Positions 19,330-28,696 of a stretch of DNA of 64,000 nucleotides are shown here, piece after piece. This DNA is from Serratia odorifera (GTDB taxonomy: Bacteria > Pseudomonadota > Gammaproteobacteria > Enterobacterales > Enterobacteriaceae). The DNA lies in NCBI RefSeq assembly GCF_900635445.1, contig NZ_LR134117.1, positions 4,030,001 to 4,094,000 on the forward strand, in the 5' to 3' direction. The translations under genes and the position numbers were made by a program. How positions within the stretch are numbered: position 1 is the first letter of the stretch; every line of letters begins with the position of its first letter. The notes under the pieces are model-generated. The model saw only the letters and a list, made by a program, of their open reading frames with translations. It was not told the DNA's origin and did no database searches.

Positions 19330-19658
19330 ATTTCACTGTTGCTGTCATTCGCCATCCTTGATATACCGTGACCGTGAGTTGCCCGCTCACCTTCGTTGTT
19401 CCTTTCCTGTCATACCCGCCAAGGTTGCACCCGGTTTGTGAAAACAGTCACAGGCCAATGGGCAGATGCACTAAAAATCACCGACGTTTCGCAGAGTTTG
19501 TCTAAGGCCGGAGTGGGTAATTACGCCTACATTAATAAATGAAACGCATTTTTAAAAAAAAGAAAATCGCATTTACCTGTCATGGCGACAGACGCAGCAA
19601 CGCAGCGATGCAGAGCGCCTCTCAGCGCGCCATGAATTATCCGTTCAAAGGGCCTTTG
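19330..19658 (+). other. Intergenic region upstream of the enolase-superfamily gene
   Basis: About 330 bases with no convincing gene. An upstream in-frame extension of the following gene to 19539 exists but is lysine-rich, has no ribosome site and does not resemble the family, so it is treated as leader. No operator was recognised. Confidence 0.5.
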
Positions 19659-20813
19659 ATGAAAATTGAATCTGTAAACGTCACCGTTTTCCACTATCCC
19701 ACCCGCCGCGTGGCTGACAGCGCAGGGCATTCGCACCCCGGCGACGAAAGCCTGGCAAAAATGGCGATGCTCACCATCACCGCCGATGACGGCAGCGTCG
19801 GCCACGCCTTTGCCCCGCCAGAAGTGGTGCGGCCTTACGTCGTGAACAGCTTTTTCCGTAAGGTGATGGTCGGTCAGGATCCGTTCCATCGGGAACGTAT
19901 CTGGCAGGCGCTGGCGCAGTGGCAACGCGGCAGCGCCCATCAGTTGACCGAACGCGCGCTGTCGTTTGTCGAACAGGCGTTGTGGGATCTGATCGGCAAT
20001 GCCTTGCACACCCCGGTCTGGCAACTGCTGGGGGGATATCGCGACAAAGTGCCGGCGTATGGCAGCACCATGTGCGGCGATGAGCTGGCCGGCGGGCTAT
20101 CGACCCCTGACGAATATGCGCAATTTGCCGAAAAGCTGGTGGCGCGCGGCTATCAGGCCATCAAATTGCACACCTGGATGCCGCCGGTGGCGTTCGCGCC
20201 GGATCCGAAGATGGACATCAAAGCCTGTGCCGCGGTGCGTGAAGCGGTGGGGCCAGACATCGCGCTGATGCTGGACGGCTACCATTGGTACAGCCGCAGC
20301 GAGGCGCTACTGATCGGCAAGGCATTGGAAAAACTCGATTTTGCCTGGTTTGAAGAACCGATGCAGGAAGAGAGCATGTCTTCCTACGCCTGGTTGGCGC
20401 AAAACCTGTCGATCGACGTTATCGGCCCGGAAAGCCTCGGCGGCAAACATCACAGCCGCGCCGACTGGGTAAAGGCCGGCGCCTGCGATATTTTACGCGC
20501 CGGTGCCAATGGCGTCGGCGGCATCGCCCCGTGCCTGAAAGTGGCCAATCTGGCGGAGGCCTTCGGCATGGATTGCGAAGTGCATGGCAACGGCGCCGCC
20601 AGCCTGGCGGTGGTCGGCGCGATCCGCAACTGCCGCTGGTATGAGCGCGGCCTGTTGCACCCGTTCCTCGACTATGACCAACCGGCGGCCTATCTGAATA
20701 GGCTGATCGATCCGATGGACTCGCAGGGCTTTGTGCATTTGCCAAATCGCCCGGGGTTGGGCGAAGACATTAATTTTGCGTATATCGAAGCCAATACCGT
20801 CAGCCACGACTGA
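19659..20813 (+). CDS. Mandelate racemase/muconate lactonizing family protein
   Basis: A 384-residue enolase-superfamily enzyme. The start at 19659 (MKIESVNVTVFHYP) follows AAAGGG and begins directly with the family N-terminal strand. The capping domain is followed by the barrel: AIKLHTWMP carries a K-x-H pair near residues 169-171 in the place of the usual catalytic K-x-K/H, the metal ligands lie in MLDGYHWYS, FEEPMQEE and GPESLGG, and EVHGNG has the last-barrel-strand histidine. Members abstract an alpha-proton from carboxylates (racemases, epimerases, sugar-acid dehydratases). The following genes encode a peptide/opine-type ABC importer, so an imported acid or amino acid derivative is a likely substrate. 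Confidence 0.85.
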   Translation: MKIESVNVTVFHYPTRRVADSAGHSHPGDESLAKMAMLTITADDGSVGHAFAPPEVVRPYVVNSFFRKVMVGQDPFHRERIWQALAQWQRGSAHQLTERALSFVEQALWDLIGNALHTPVWQLLGGYRDKVPAYGSTMCGDELAGGLSTPDEYAQFAEKLVARGYQAIKLHTWMPPVAFAPDPKMDIKACAAVREAVGPDIALMLDGYHWYSRSEALLIGKALEKLDFAWFEEPMQEESMSSYAWLAQNLSIDVIGPESLGGKHHSRADWVKAGACDILRAGANGVGGIAPCLKVANLAEAFGMDCEVHGNGAASLAVVGAIRNCRWYERGLLHPFLDYDQPAAYLNRLIDPMDSQGFVHLPNRPGLGEDINFAYIEANTVSHD

Positions 20814-20846
20814 CGCATAATAACGTACCCTACAGGCGATATAGCG

Positions 20847-22481
20847 ATGCAAAGAGTCTCTCTGGCGGGAGCGTACCTGCTTGCGCTCTCTCTCATGCTG
20901 GGCAGCGTCACGGCGTGGGCGAAAACCCCCGACGATCAGCTGATCGTCGGCATGAACATGAATAACCTGCTGACGCTCGATCCGGCGGCAATGACCGGTA
21001 ATGAAGCGCCGGGCATCCTGGTCAATCTTTACGATTCGCTGGTCGAGCTGGATCCACAGCAACTGACCCAGGTGCGGCCGGCACTGGCCAGTTCGTGGGA
21101 TATCAGCGCCGACGGCCAGGCACTGACGTTTCATCTGCGTGACGGCGTCACTTTTCATTCGGGTAACCCCTTGACCGCGCACGACGTGGTGTGGTCGATG
21201 CGCCGCCTGCTGCACCTCAATCTGGCGCAGGCTTCGGTGTGGAAATCCTACGGCTTTAGCCGGCAGAACATCGACCGCCTGGTCAGCGCACCCGACGATC
21301 GTACCGTGCATATCAGGTTGCCCCAAGGCCAACGATCCTCTGCTGGTGATCTATTCGTTGGCGGCATTGGGCAATCTGGGGGGTGCTGGACAGCAAGCTG
21401 GTGCAGCAGCATGCACGGCAGGGTGACTGGGGCAATCGCTGGTTGACCACCAACGAAGCCGGCTCGGGCCCGTTTATCCTGGAAACCTGGCAAGCCAAAG
21501 ATGTACTGCGCATGAAGCGCAACCCGCATTACTGGCGCCCCGAGGCAAAGCTGACGCGCGTGGTGCTGCGGCATTTCCAGGAATCGCAGACCTTGCGCCT
21601 GATGCTGGCCAAGGGCGATCTGGATATCGCCAATAATATGGCGGTGGCCGACATCAACGCGCTGCGCAAGGATCCGGCGGTAACCGTCGACTCGGTACAG
21701 CGCGGCACCATGTACTACGTGGCGATGAGCATGAAAGAAGGGCATTTCGCTAATGCCAAGGTGCGCGAAGCGGTGCGTTATCTGATTGATTACCAGGGGA
21801 TCAATAAGGCGCTGATGCCTGGCTACGGTGTACTGCACCAACGGCCGATCAAGGCGGGTATGCCGGCCACGCTACCCGATCCCGGCTATCGCCTGGACGT
21901 GGCGCGCGCCAAAAAACTGTTGGCGGAAGCAGGCTATCCAGACGGGTTTTCCACCACGCTACGGGTACTGGCCGATCAACCGTTCCTCAACATCGCCATC
22001 GCCGTTCAGTCCACGCTGATGCAAGCGGGCATCAACGCGCGCATCATCACCGGCACCGGCAATCAGATTTACGGCGCAATGCGCGAACGCCGTTTCGACA
22101 TGCTGGTTGGTCGCGGCGGCAGCGGCATGGAGCCGCATCCACACTCTAGCCTGCGGCGCTGGTCTATAACCCCGATAATCGCGATGCGGCAAAACTGACC
22201 AATTTTCAGGGCTGGCGCACCGTTTCTATGACCCGCAGTTAAACCAGATGATCGACCAGGGCGCTGCTGGAACGCGACGCCCAGCGGCAACAGGCAGCCT
22301 ACCAGGCCCATTCCAGCTGCGCTACGACCAGTTGATGCCGGCGCTGATCCCGCTGTCGCAAATGGTGGACTCGGTGGTGGTGCGTAACGAGGTACACGGC
22401 TATCAGCCGCATCCTTCCGCCACCACCTTACTGCGTGAAGTTTACAAAACGCCGGCATCCGCCGGAGGAGGCAACGGATGA
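20847..22481 (+). pseudogene. ABC transporter substrate-binding protein (peptide/opine family), several frameshifts
   Basis: A periplasmic binding protein of the DppA/OppA family (SBP_bac_5) with a Sec signal peptide (MQRVSLAGAYLLALSLMLGS). Family landmarks are RPALASSWDISADGQALTFH, GVTFHSGNPLTAHDVVWS, KRNPHYWRPEAKL and AKKLLAEAGYPDGF. The frame breaks at CCCC near 21322 (true VHIRLPKANDPLL), at GGGGGG near 21380, then repeatedly between 22150 and 22310. Coding similarity resumes after each, giving about 540 residues. The stop overlaps the first permease start (ATGA at 22478). Six or more indels in one gene is the heaviest damage in the window; with neighbours intact, assembly or consensus error is likely, but decay cannot be excluded. 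Confidence 0.78.
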
Positions 22482-23514
22482 TGCTCACTTTGCTGGCACC
22501 GGTTCGCGCACGCGGCGTTTTTCAAAACGGCTGCTGCAAGTATTGATCACCCTGTTCGGACTGTTGGTGCTGACCTTTTTTATCGGCCGCGTCATGCCGG
22601 TCGATCCGGTGCTGGCGATCGTCGGCCCGGACGCCGACCAAGGCACCTATGAGCAGGTCTATCGGCAATTAGGGTTCGATCGCTCGCTGTTGACCCAGTT
22701 TGGCGTCTACCTCGGCAATCTGCTGCACGGCGATCTGGGCAATGCGCTGCTGACCGGTAAACCGGTCGCCGACGATATTTTGCGGGTGTTCCCGGCGACG
22801 CTGGAATTGGCCACGGTGGCGATCGTCATCGGCGCCGGACTGGGCATTCCACTTGGCGTATTGGCGGCGGCACGCCGCAATCGCCCAGCGGATTACATTG
22901 TGCGCGTTATCAGTCTGGCGGGCTATTCCACGCCGATTTTCTGGGTCGGCATGATGGGGCTGCTGCTGTTCTATGCTGCGCTCGGCTGGGTTGGCGGCGC
23001 AGGGCGGCTCGATCTGGGGCTGGAAGGCCAGGTGCCGCATCGCACCGGCATGATCACCGTCGATGCACTGCTGGCGGGTAACGGCACGGTGCTGTTCAAC
23101 GCACTCAACCATCTGGTGCTGCCAGCCAGCCTGCTGGGGTTCCATTCTCTGGCCTACATTAGCCGCATGACCCGCAGCTTTATGCTGGCGCAGCTGTCAC
23201 AGGAGTTTGTCATCACCGCTCGCGTCAAGGGGTTAAGCGAATGGCAGGTGATTTGGAACCACGCGTTTCGCAATATCCTGGTGCAGTTGCTGACCGTGGT
23301 GGCACTGGCCTACGGCTCGCTATTGGAAGGGGCGGTGCTGATTGAAACGGTATTTTCCTGGCCCGGTTTCGGCTCGTATCTCACCGGCAGTTTGCTGTTG
23401 GGGGATATGAATGCGGTGATGGGCTGCGTGTTGCTGGTCGGGGTGATTTTTGTCCTGATCAATCTATTGTCCGACATGCTGTATCAACTGTTCGATCCGA
23501 GGACCAAATCATGA
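22478..23514 (+). CDS. ABC transporter permease (DppB/OppB-like)
   Basis: A permease with about six helices, starting with the typical KRLLQVLITLFGLLVLTFFI and ending in a BPD_transp_1 domain (EAA loop around ARVKGLSEWQVIWNHAFRN). The ATG at 22478 is chosen because AGGAGG lies six bases upstream and it overlaps the previous stop as ATGA. From that ATG the frame must shift once near the TTTTT at 22517-22521; adding one T gives VFSKRLLQVLI. Without repair, the only open start in frame is at 22435, inside the preceding gene. The next permease overlaps by ATGA at 23511. Confidence 0.85.
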
Positions 23515-24419
23515 CGATTTCACTGGAATCGCCGCTCGGCGGCGAAGGCCGCGAATCACGCCAACGCCTGAAGCGCCGTCTGCTGCGCTGCGGCGGGTTT
23601 ATCAGCCAGATGGCGCGCAACCCGCTGACCGCCATCGGCGGCGGTATTGTACTGCTGCTGCTGATCGTCGCACTGTTTGCGCCGTGGATTTGCACCGTAC
23701 CATCCGCTGATACAAAACCTCGACCAGGCCCTCAGTCCCCCCCCAGCGCCCGTCACTGGTTCGGTACCGACGAGTTCGGCCGCGACATCTTCAGTCGTTT
23801 GGTCTACGGATCGAGGATTACGATTTACATTGTGCTGCTGGTGTCGTTAACCGTAGGTCCGCTGGGCCTGCTGCTGGGCGTCAGCGCCGGCTACTTTGGC
23901 GGCAAGGTTGACACCGTGTTGATGCGGGTAACCGATATTTTCATCTCCTTTCCCAGTCTGGTGCTGGCGTTGGCCTTCGTCGCCGCGCTAGGGCCAGGGC
24001 TGGAACATGTGGTGATCGCCATTACGCTCACCGCCTGGCCGCCGATAGCACGACTGGCGCGAGCGGAAACGCTCTCGCTGCGACAGGCCGATTTTGTCTC
24101 CGCGGTACGCCTGCAAGGAGCGTCGCCGCTGCGGGTGCTGTGGCGCCACATCGTACCGCTGTGCCTGCCGTCGGTGATCATCCGCATTACCATGAATATG
24201 GCCGGCATCATTCTCACCGCTGCCGGGCTGGGGTTTCTCGGTCTTGGTGCGCAGCCACCGGAACCGGAATGGGGGGCGATGATTTCCAGCGGTCGCAGCT
24301 ACATGATGGAGTGCTGGTGGGTGGTGACCATTCCGGGGTTGGCGATCCTGATCAACAGCCTGGCATTCAACTTTTTGGGAGACGGCTTACGTGACATCCT
24401 CGACCCTCGCAGCGAATAA
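23511..24419 (+). CDS. ABC transporter permease (DppC/OppC-like)
   Basis: A 302-residue second permease with the OppC N-terminal domain (RNPLTAIGGGIVLLLLIVAL), HWFGTDEFGRDIFSR, and the EAA loop VSAVRLQGASPLRVLWRHI. About 15 residues after APWI read out of frame: an extra T near 23689 and two extra C in the eight-C run near 23738 compensate each other. Repaired, the patch reads APYHPLIQNLDQALSPPSAR, the usual loop. The protein therefore stays open while part of it is wrong, which points to base-call errors. It overlaps both neighbours and forms the channel with the gene before it. Confidence 0.88.
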   Translation: MTISLESPLGGEGRESRQRLKRRLLRCGGFISQMARNPLTAIGGGIVLLLLIVALFAPWICTVPSADTKPRPGPQSPPSARHWFGTDEFGRDIFSRLVYGSRITIYIVLLVSLTVGPLGLLLGVSAGYFGGKVDTVLMRVTDIFISFPSLVLALAFVAALGPGLEHVVIAITLTAWPPIARLARAETLSLRQADFVSAVRLQGASPLRVLWRHIVPLCLPSVIIRITMNMAGIILTAAGLGFLGLGAQPPEPEWGAMISSGRSYMMECWWVVTIPGLAILINSLAFNFLGDGLRDILDPRSE

Positions 24420-25254
24420 TCTGCCGCTGCTGGACGTGCGCAATCTGCACGTCGATTTTATCAACGGCAGCCTGGTCACCCAGGCGGTACGCGGCGTTTC
24501 CTTCCAGCTTGGCCGGGAAAAGCTGGCGATCGTCGGTGAGTCCGGTTCCGGCAAGTCCACCGTGGGCCGCGCGCTGTTACGCCTGCATCCCAGCAAGGCG
24601 CGCGTCAGCGCCGACCGAATGCAGTTCGGCGACCTGGATTTACGCCATCTTTCCGAGGCTGGCATGCGCCAGATCCGCGGCAAACGCATGTCGATGATCA
24701 TGCAGGATCCAAAGTATTCGCTTAACCCGGTTACCTGCGTCGGCGAACAGATTGCCGAAGCCTGGCTGACGCACCACCCTGGCCAACGCGCACAGGCCAG
24801 AACCAAGGTGCTGGAAATGCTGGATGTGGTGCGTATTCGCGAGCCGGAGCGGGTCTACCGGCTGTATCCGCATGAAATTTCAGGTGGGCAAGGGCAGCGA
24901 ATCATGATCGCCATGATGCTGATCACCGAACCCGAACTGGTGATTGCCGACGAACCCACTTCGGCGCTGGACGTATCGGTGCGTTTGCAGGTGCTGGGAT
25001 TACTCGACGACCTGGTACAGTCTCGCGGGCTGGGGCTGATTTTTATCAGCCATGACATCAATCTGGTACGCAGTTTCTGTGACCGGGTGCTGGTGATGTA
25101 TGCCGGGCGCATCGTCGAGTCGCTTGCCGCCGCAGAGCTGCACCGTGCACAACACCCCTATACCCAAGGGTTGATCGACGCACTGCCGGACATGCAACGC
25201 CGCCGCGCACGGTTGCCGGTATTGCAGCGTCAGGCCGGTTGGCTGGCTGAATAG
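24391..25254 (+). CDS. ABC transporter ATP-binding protein (DppD/OppD-like)
   Basis: A 287-residue ATPase starting with GTG at 24391, overlapping the permease end by 29 bases. Walker A is GESGSGKS near residue 50, the Q-loop is MIMQDPKYSLNP, the signature is ISGGQGQRIMIA, Walker B is LVIADEPTSALD, and the switch histidine is in FISHDINL. The C-terminal HPYTQGLIDALPDMQ is the oligopeptide-transporter extension. It pairs with the following ATPase to power the importer. Confidence 0.92.
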   Translation: MTSSTLAANNLPLLDVRNLHVDFINGSLVTQAVRGVSFQLGREKLAIVGESGSGKSTVGRALLRLHPSKARVSADRMQFGDLDLRHLSEAGMRQIRGKRMSMIMQDPKYSLNPVTCVGEQIAEAWLTHHPGQRAQARTKVLEMLDVVRIREPERVYRLYPHEISGGQGQRIMIAMMLITEPELVIADEPTSALDVSVRLQVLGLLDDLVQSRGLGLIFISHDINLVRSFCDRVLVMYAGRIVESLAAAELHRAQHPYTQGLIDALPDMQRRRARLPVLQRQAGWLAE

Positions 25255-25263
25255 GAGAGGCCG

Positions 25264-26046
25264 ATGAAACATATGATAGATGTCAGCCAGTTGAACCTGC
25301 TGTTTGGCTCCGGCGACCAACGAACGCAGGTCTTGCATGACGTCAGCTTCGGCGTCAGGGCCGGTGAGATATACGGCCTGGTGGGGGAATCCGGTTCGGG
25401 AAAAACCACGGTACTCAAATGCCTGGCCGGGCTGTTCACCCACTGGGACGGCGAATTGACCATCGACGGACAACCGCTGACGCGGCGTATCGAAGCGCAA
25501 CGCTGCCGCCGGGTACAGATGGTGTTTCAGGATCCTTACGGTTCCCTGCATCCGCGACATACCATCGGCGATATCCTGGAGGAACCGCTACAGATTCACC
25601 GCATCGGTCAGCGCGATGCCCGCATCAACACGTTGCTGGATAAGGTCGGCTTGAATCGCGCGTTTCGCCATCGTTATCCACACCAGCTGTCCGGCGGGCA
25701 GCGCCAGCGGGTGGCGATTGCCCGCGCATTGATTCTGCAACCTCAGGTGCTGTTGCTGGATGAGCCTACCTCGGCGCTGGATGTGTCGGTGCAGGCGGAA
25801 ATCCTCAACCTGCTGGCGGATTTGCAGCGCGAGTCCAACCTGACCTATTTGATGGTAACCCATGACTTGGCGGTGATCGCCCATCTGTGCCATCGGGTGG
25901 CGGTGATGCAGCACGGCAAAATCGTTGAAACGCTCACCACCGACGCGCTGGTAGGCGGCGCGGCAACCACCGCCTATGCGCAAATGCTGATCAACGCCAG
26001 CCAGAGGTACACGCGCGATATGGCGCGCCAGGTGGCGGCCTATTAA
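25264..26046 (+). CDS. ABC transporter ATP-binding protein (DppF/OppF-like)
   Basis: A 260-residue ATPase with GGAGAG in front of its ATG. Walker A is GESGSGKTT, the Q-loop is MVFQDPYGSLHPRHT, the signature is LSGGQRQRVAIA, Walker B is VLLLDEPTSALD, and the switch histidine is in VTHDLAVI. It is the last gene of the importer operon. The substrate is inferred only as a small peptide, opine or carboxylate, from the family and the neighbouring enolase-superfamily enzyme. Confidence 0.92.
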   Translation: MKHMIDVSQLNLLFGSGDQRTQVLHDVSFGVRAGEIYGLVGESGSGKTTVLKCLAGLFTHWDGELTIDGQPLTRRIEAQRCRRVQMVFQDPYGSLHPRHTIGDILEEPLQIHRIGQRDARINTLLDKVGLNRAFRHRYPHQLSGGQRQRVAIARALILQPQVLLLDEPTSALDVSVQAEILNLLADLQRESNLTYLMVTHDLAVIAHLCHRVAVMQHGKIVETLTTDALVGGAATTAYAQMLINASQRYTRDMARQVAAY

Positions 26047-26055
26047 TCGAAGATA

Positions 26056-26075
26056 CGGCCGCCTCCCTGCGGCCG
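26056..26075. terminator. Hairpin between convergent genes
   Basis: The 7-bp stem CGGCCGC/GCGGCCG with a 6-base loop sits in the 34-bp gap between the importer operon and the convergent ABC-F gene. It has no clear U-tract. Confidence 0.45.
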
Positions 26076-26080
26076 GTCAA

Positions 26081-27819
26081 TCATGCCAATCCCAGCAGCG
26101 CAGACAGCCGGGCAATCTGCTGCCGCCATTGGCGTTGCAATGCCGGTTTCTGGTGTTTTGGCCGCCTGGCCAAGTCATCTGCCAGCTTGCTTTCCAGCGC
26201 GACAAGTTCGGCCAGTAACCGATCCTGCTGGTCTGGTTCATCCTGCGCTTGCTGTGCGTTGAGCGCCGCATGCGCTGGCTGGCAGGGCGGCGGTGTCTCC
26301 GCCAAGCGGGCATAGATCGCCGGCAAATCATGCCACTGCTCCAACCGTTGCCGGTCAATCAACCAAAAGCGATTGCAGCTCTGTTCGATCAGGTCGCGAT
26401 CATGCGACACCATAATCACCGCACCACAGAAGTTCTGCAACGTTTGCGCCAATTGCTCCTTGCCCTCGATATCCAGATGGTTAGTGGGTTCATCCAATAA
26501 CAGCAGCGAGTAGTTGGCCAGGGTTAAACCGATGAACAGCAGACGCGAACGTTCACCGCCGCTCAGGGTGCCCACCGTCTGCCGATGGCGTAGGTAAGGG
26601 AACCCAGCGTCGATCAGCGCTTTTTTACGCTGTTCGTCGCTTAATGGCGCAAACGGTGCCAGCGCGTCGATTAAACTGTCATCATCACGCAACTGGTTGC
26701 AGGCGCTGGTCATAGTAACCCACCCGCACGCGAGGGTGGAAAATCACCCCCTCAGTGGCCGCTTCTGGCCGCTGATAGATCTGCCAGAGCAGTTGTAACA
26801 GCGACGATTTACCCCCGCCGTTGCGGCCAACCAGTGCAATACGATCGCCCACTTTTTTACCCATAGCCGATCGAGTGAGAACAACACCGGCGCCTGCGCG
26901 GCTGGTCGTACCTGCAACGCTGACAGCGCCAGCAGCCTGTCAGCAGGCAACGCTTCGCCGCGCAGCTCAAGCCGCCATTGACTGCCGACGGTCAGCCTGT
27001 GTTTGGTCTTCCTTTAGCCGCGTAACCTGTTTTTCCATTTGCTTGGCCTTGCGCGCCAGCTTTTCGTTGTCATATACGCTACCCCACAAGCGCCAGCCGT
27101 TTGGCGCTGCCAGCCAGTCGGTCGATCTCCTTTTGTTCGCTTTGGCGCCGATTGGCATCCGCGCTGTCCCGTTCTGCCAGCGCCTGTCGCGCCAGGCTGC
27201 AGGGCAGGCGGATAAAGCTCAGCGTTTTATCGCGCAGCACCCAGGTGCAGTTGGTGACGTTATCCAACAGCCGGCGATCGTGCGATACCAGCACGAAGCT
27301 GCCCGGCCAGCGCTGTAAAAAGCGCTCCAGCCATAACAGGGTCGGCAAATCCAGGTGGTTACTGGGTTCATCCAGCAGCAGTAAATCCGGTTCAGCGATC
27401 AAGGCGCGCGCCAGCAACAGACGGGTATGCTGGCCGCCGCTCAGCGTACCGGCAGCAAGCGGCCACTGGCGCTCCTCGAACCCGACACTGGCCAGTAACG
27501 TTTCCGCTTGCCAGCGCCGAGTTTGCCGTTCGCCAGACGGCAACTGTTCAAGCAGCGCCTCCAACAGCGTGCTGTCGTTCAACTGCGGCGGTAAATGCTG
27601 TTCAACCCGCGCCATCAGGCATTGGTTAGCGCGAATGACGCTGCCGCGCGAGGCGGGCAGAACGCCGCCAAGGATGCGCAGCAGGGTGCTTTTGCCACAG
27701 CCGTTGTGACCTATCAGGCCAATGCGGTCGCCTTTTTTCAGGCTGAAGGTAATCTCGGTCAGCAGAGGACCGAAGGCGTTATCGTAGCCGACAGATTGGG
27801 CGGAAAGTAGTGTGCTCAT
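26081..27819 (-). pseudogene. ABC-F type ATPase, multiple frameshifts
   Basis: A duplicated ATP-binding cassette protein without membrane segments, the ABC-F class, whose members act on the ribosome in translation or antibiotic protection. The first cassette (start 27819) is intact: GHNGCGKST, TLSGGQHTRLLLARAL, LLLLDEPSNHLDL, VSHDRRLL. The linker (WGSVYDNEKLARKAKQMEKQ) and the start of the second cassette are spread over three frames between about 26700 and 27100. The second cassette tail is again clear (TLSGGERSRLLFI, LLLLDEPTNHLDIEGK, VSHDRDLIEQ). At least four indels are needed for one reading frame of about 580 residues. The leader contains a small ORF and competing stems. Confidence 0.78.
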
Positions 27820-28030
27820 TGCTTACTCAAGTTTTACGGGCATAAAAATGCCGCTCGTCAAAAAATCGCTGACGATAACCGGTAAGCCGGAGGGAAGGGC
27901 TCAGAGTGTCAGTTAGCTTCGCTCAAGCAGGTTATCGCAGCACGATGCCGCTAACGCTTGAGCAAGAACGATCGCTAAGGACGAGTGAAAGTAAAAACAA
28001 TTCACAGGTCAGCATAGAAATCCTCCTTAA
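27820..28030 (-). promoter_or_regulatory. Structured leader of the ABC-F gene, putative attenuator
   Basis: The 200-base leader holds a small ORF (27932-28015) and interleaved inverted repeats. GCTTGAGC at 27956-27963 pairs with GCTCAAGC at 27921-27928, while GCTAAC at 27950-27955 pairs with GTTAGC at 27912-27917; these helices exclude each other. A further 12-bp stem with one bulge joins 27868-27880 to 27930-27941, across the small-ORF stop. CTCAAG at 27826-27831, next to the ABC-F start, can also pair with the 27956-27963 arm. This is the layout of ribosome-stalling attenuators known for other ABC-F resistance genes; function here is inferred. Confidence 0.55.
27932..28015 (-). CDS. Putative leader peptide upstream of the ABC-F gene
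   Basis: A 27-codon ORF with a very strong ribosome site (AAGGAGG seven bases before the ATG at 28013-28015). The peptide is MLTCELFLLSLVLSDRSCSS followed by VSGIVLR. It is not a recognised protein. Its 3' half overlaps arms of the competing leader stems, so ribosome position on it would choose the fold. Together with its position before an ABC-F gene this suggests a regulatory leader peptide. Confidence 0.55.
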   Translation of the reverse strand: MLTCELFLLSLVLSDRSCSSVSGIVLR

Positions 28031-28066
28031 ATAATGTTGGTGAATCAATAGCCGCAGTATAAACAG

Positions 28067-28088
28067 CCGCTGGCGATTATGCCAGCGG
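28067..28088. repeat. Palindrome CCGCTGGC-N6-GCCAGCGG, copy 1
   Basis: The core CGCTGGCGATTATGCCAGCG is repeated exactly at 29666-29685, where it overlaps a LysR stop codon. This copy is followed at 28137-28158 by a 22-mer with one mismatch to the LysR N-terminal coding region, suggesting a gene remnant. Confidence 0.5.
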
Positions 28089-28366
28089 CAGCTCACGTTC
28101 CGATGTGATGTTCAGCCGACGTTCCGCTTACGCGACAGTTGCCGCTCTCAACCACCGCTCTAAATGATGTTACTGGTGTTAGCGCGTAAGAGCAGTTGGT
28201 TGCAATAGGTGATGCAAATAAAACGTATTTTTGATGTCTGCCAGTAGAATCAATCTATTACCGACAAAAACGTACTCTGCCATTCAAAAAATCATGATTT
28301 TCATTTCATATACATTAGGCTTCTCACCACGCTAACTTAGTTATTTTAATTTATAAAGATGTTTTT
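28089..28366. other. Intergenic region with a possible LysR gene scar
   Basis: About 280 bases without an intact gene. The bases at 28137-28158 match 30509-30530 (the VVESGN region of the LysR gene) at 21 of 22 positions. No complete domain survives. The rest is unassigned and becomes AT-rich towards the next gene. Confidence 0.35.
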
Positions 28367-28696
28367 TTACCCGCCAAAATAAACAGTTCCAAATAAACCA
28401 TGGATCATGAATACAATAATCAATATTAAGGCCAGGCTTATATACAATGAATCGATATTTATCTCTTCCCATCTGTCTAGAAAATTAAAACCGTGCAACG
28501 TGATAAAAACAGAAGTAATCATAACAATCCAAGCAGAGGTATACATCTGTTGGTGACTGCATACGCCAGCAACCAGTAATATCAACGCCACAAATAAAAT
28601 CGTATTTTTACTTAATGATGGGAATATTGCACGACCAATATAGAAGTAATAGCACACCGAAGTAAAAAGCACGGAAAACTCCAATAACCACATCAT
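28367..28696 (-). CDS. Small hydrophobic membrane protein, unknown
   Basis: A 109-residue protein with about four membrane helices (VLFTSVCYYFYIGRAIF, TILFVALILLVAGVC, AWIVMITSVFITLHGF, SLALILIIVFMIHGLFG). Not recognised. It begins with tandem ATGs overlapping the TGA of the preceding gene, so it is translationally coupled to it. Base composition is much more AT-rich than the flanks. As part of an operon preceded by a Fur box it may be iron-responsive. It reads ahead of the ABC-F leader with about 280 bases between. Confidence 0.6.
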   Translation of the reverse strand: MMWLLEFSVLFTSVCYYFYIGRAIFPSLSKNTILFVALILLVAGVCSHQQMYTSAWIVMITSVFITLHGFNFLDRWEEINIDSLYISLALILIIVFMIHGLFGTVYFGG

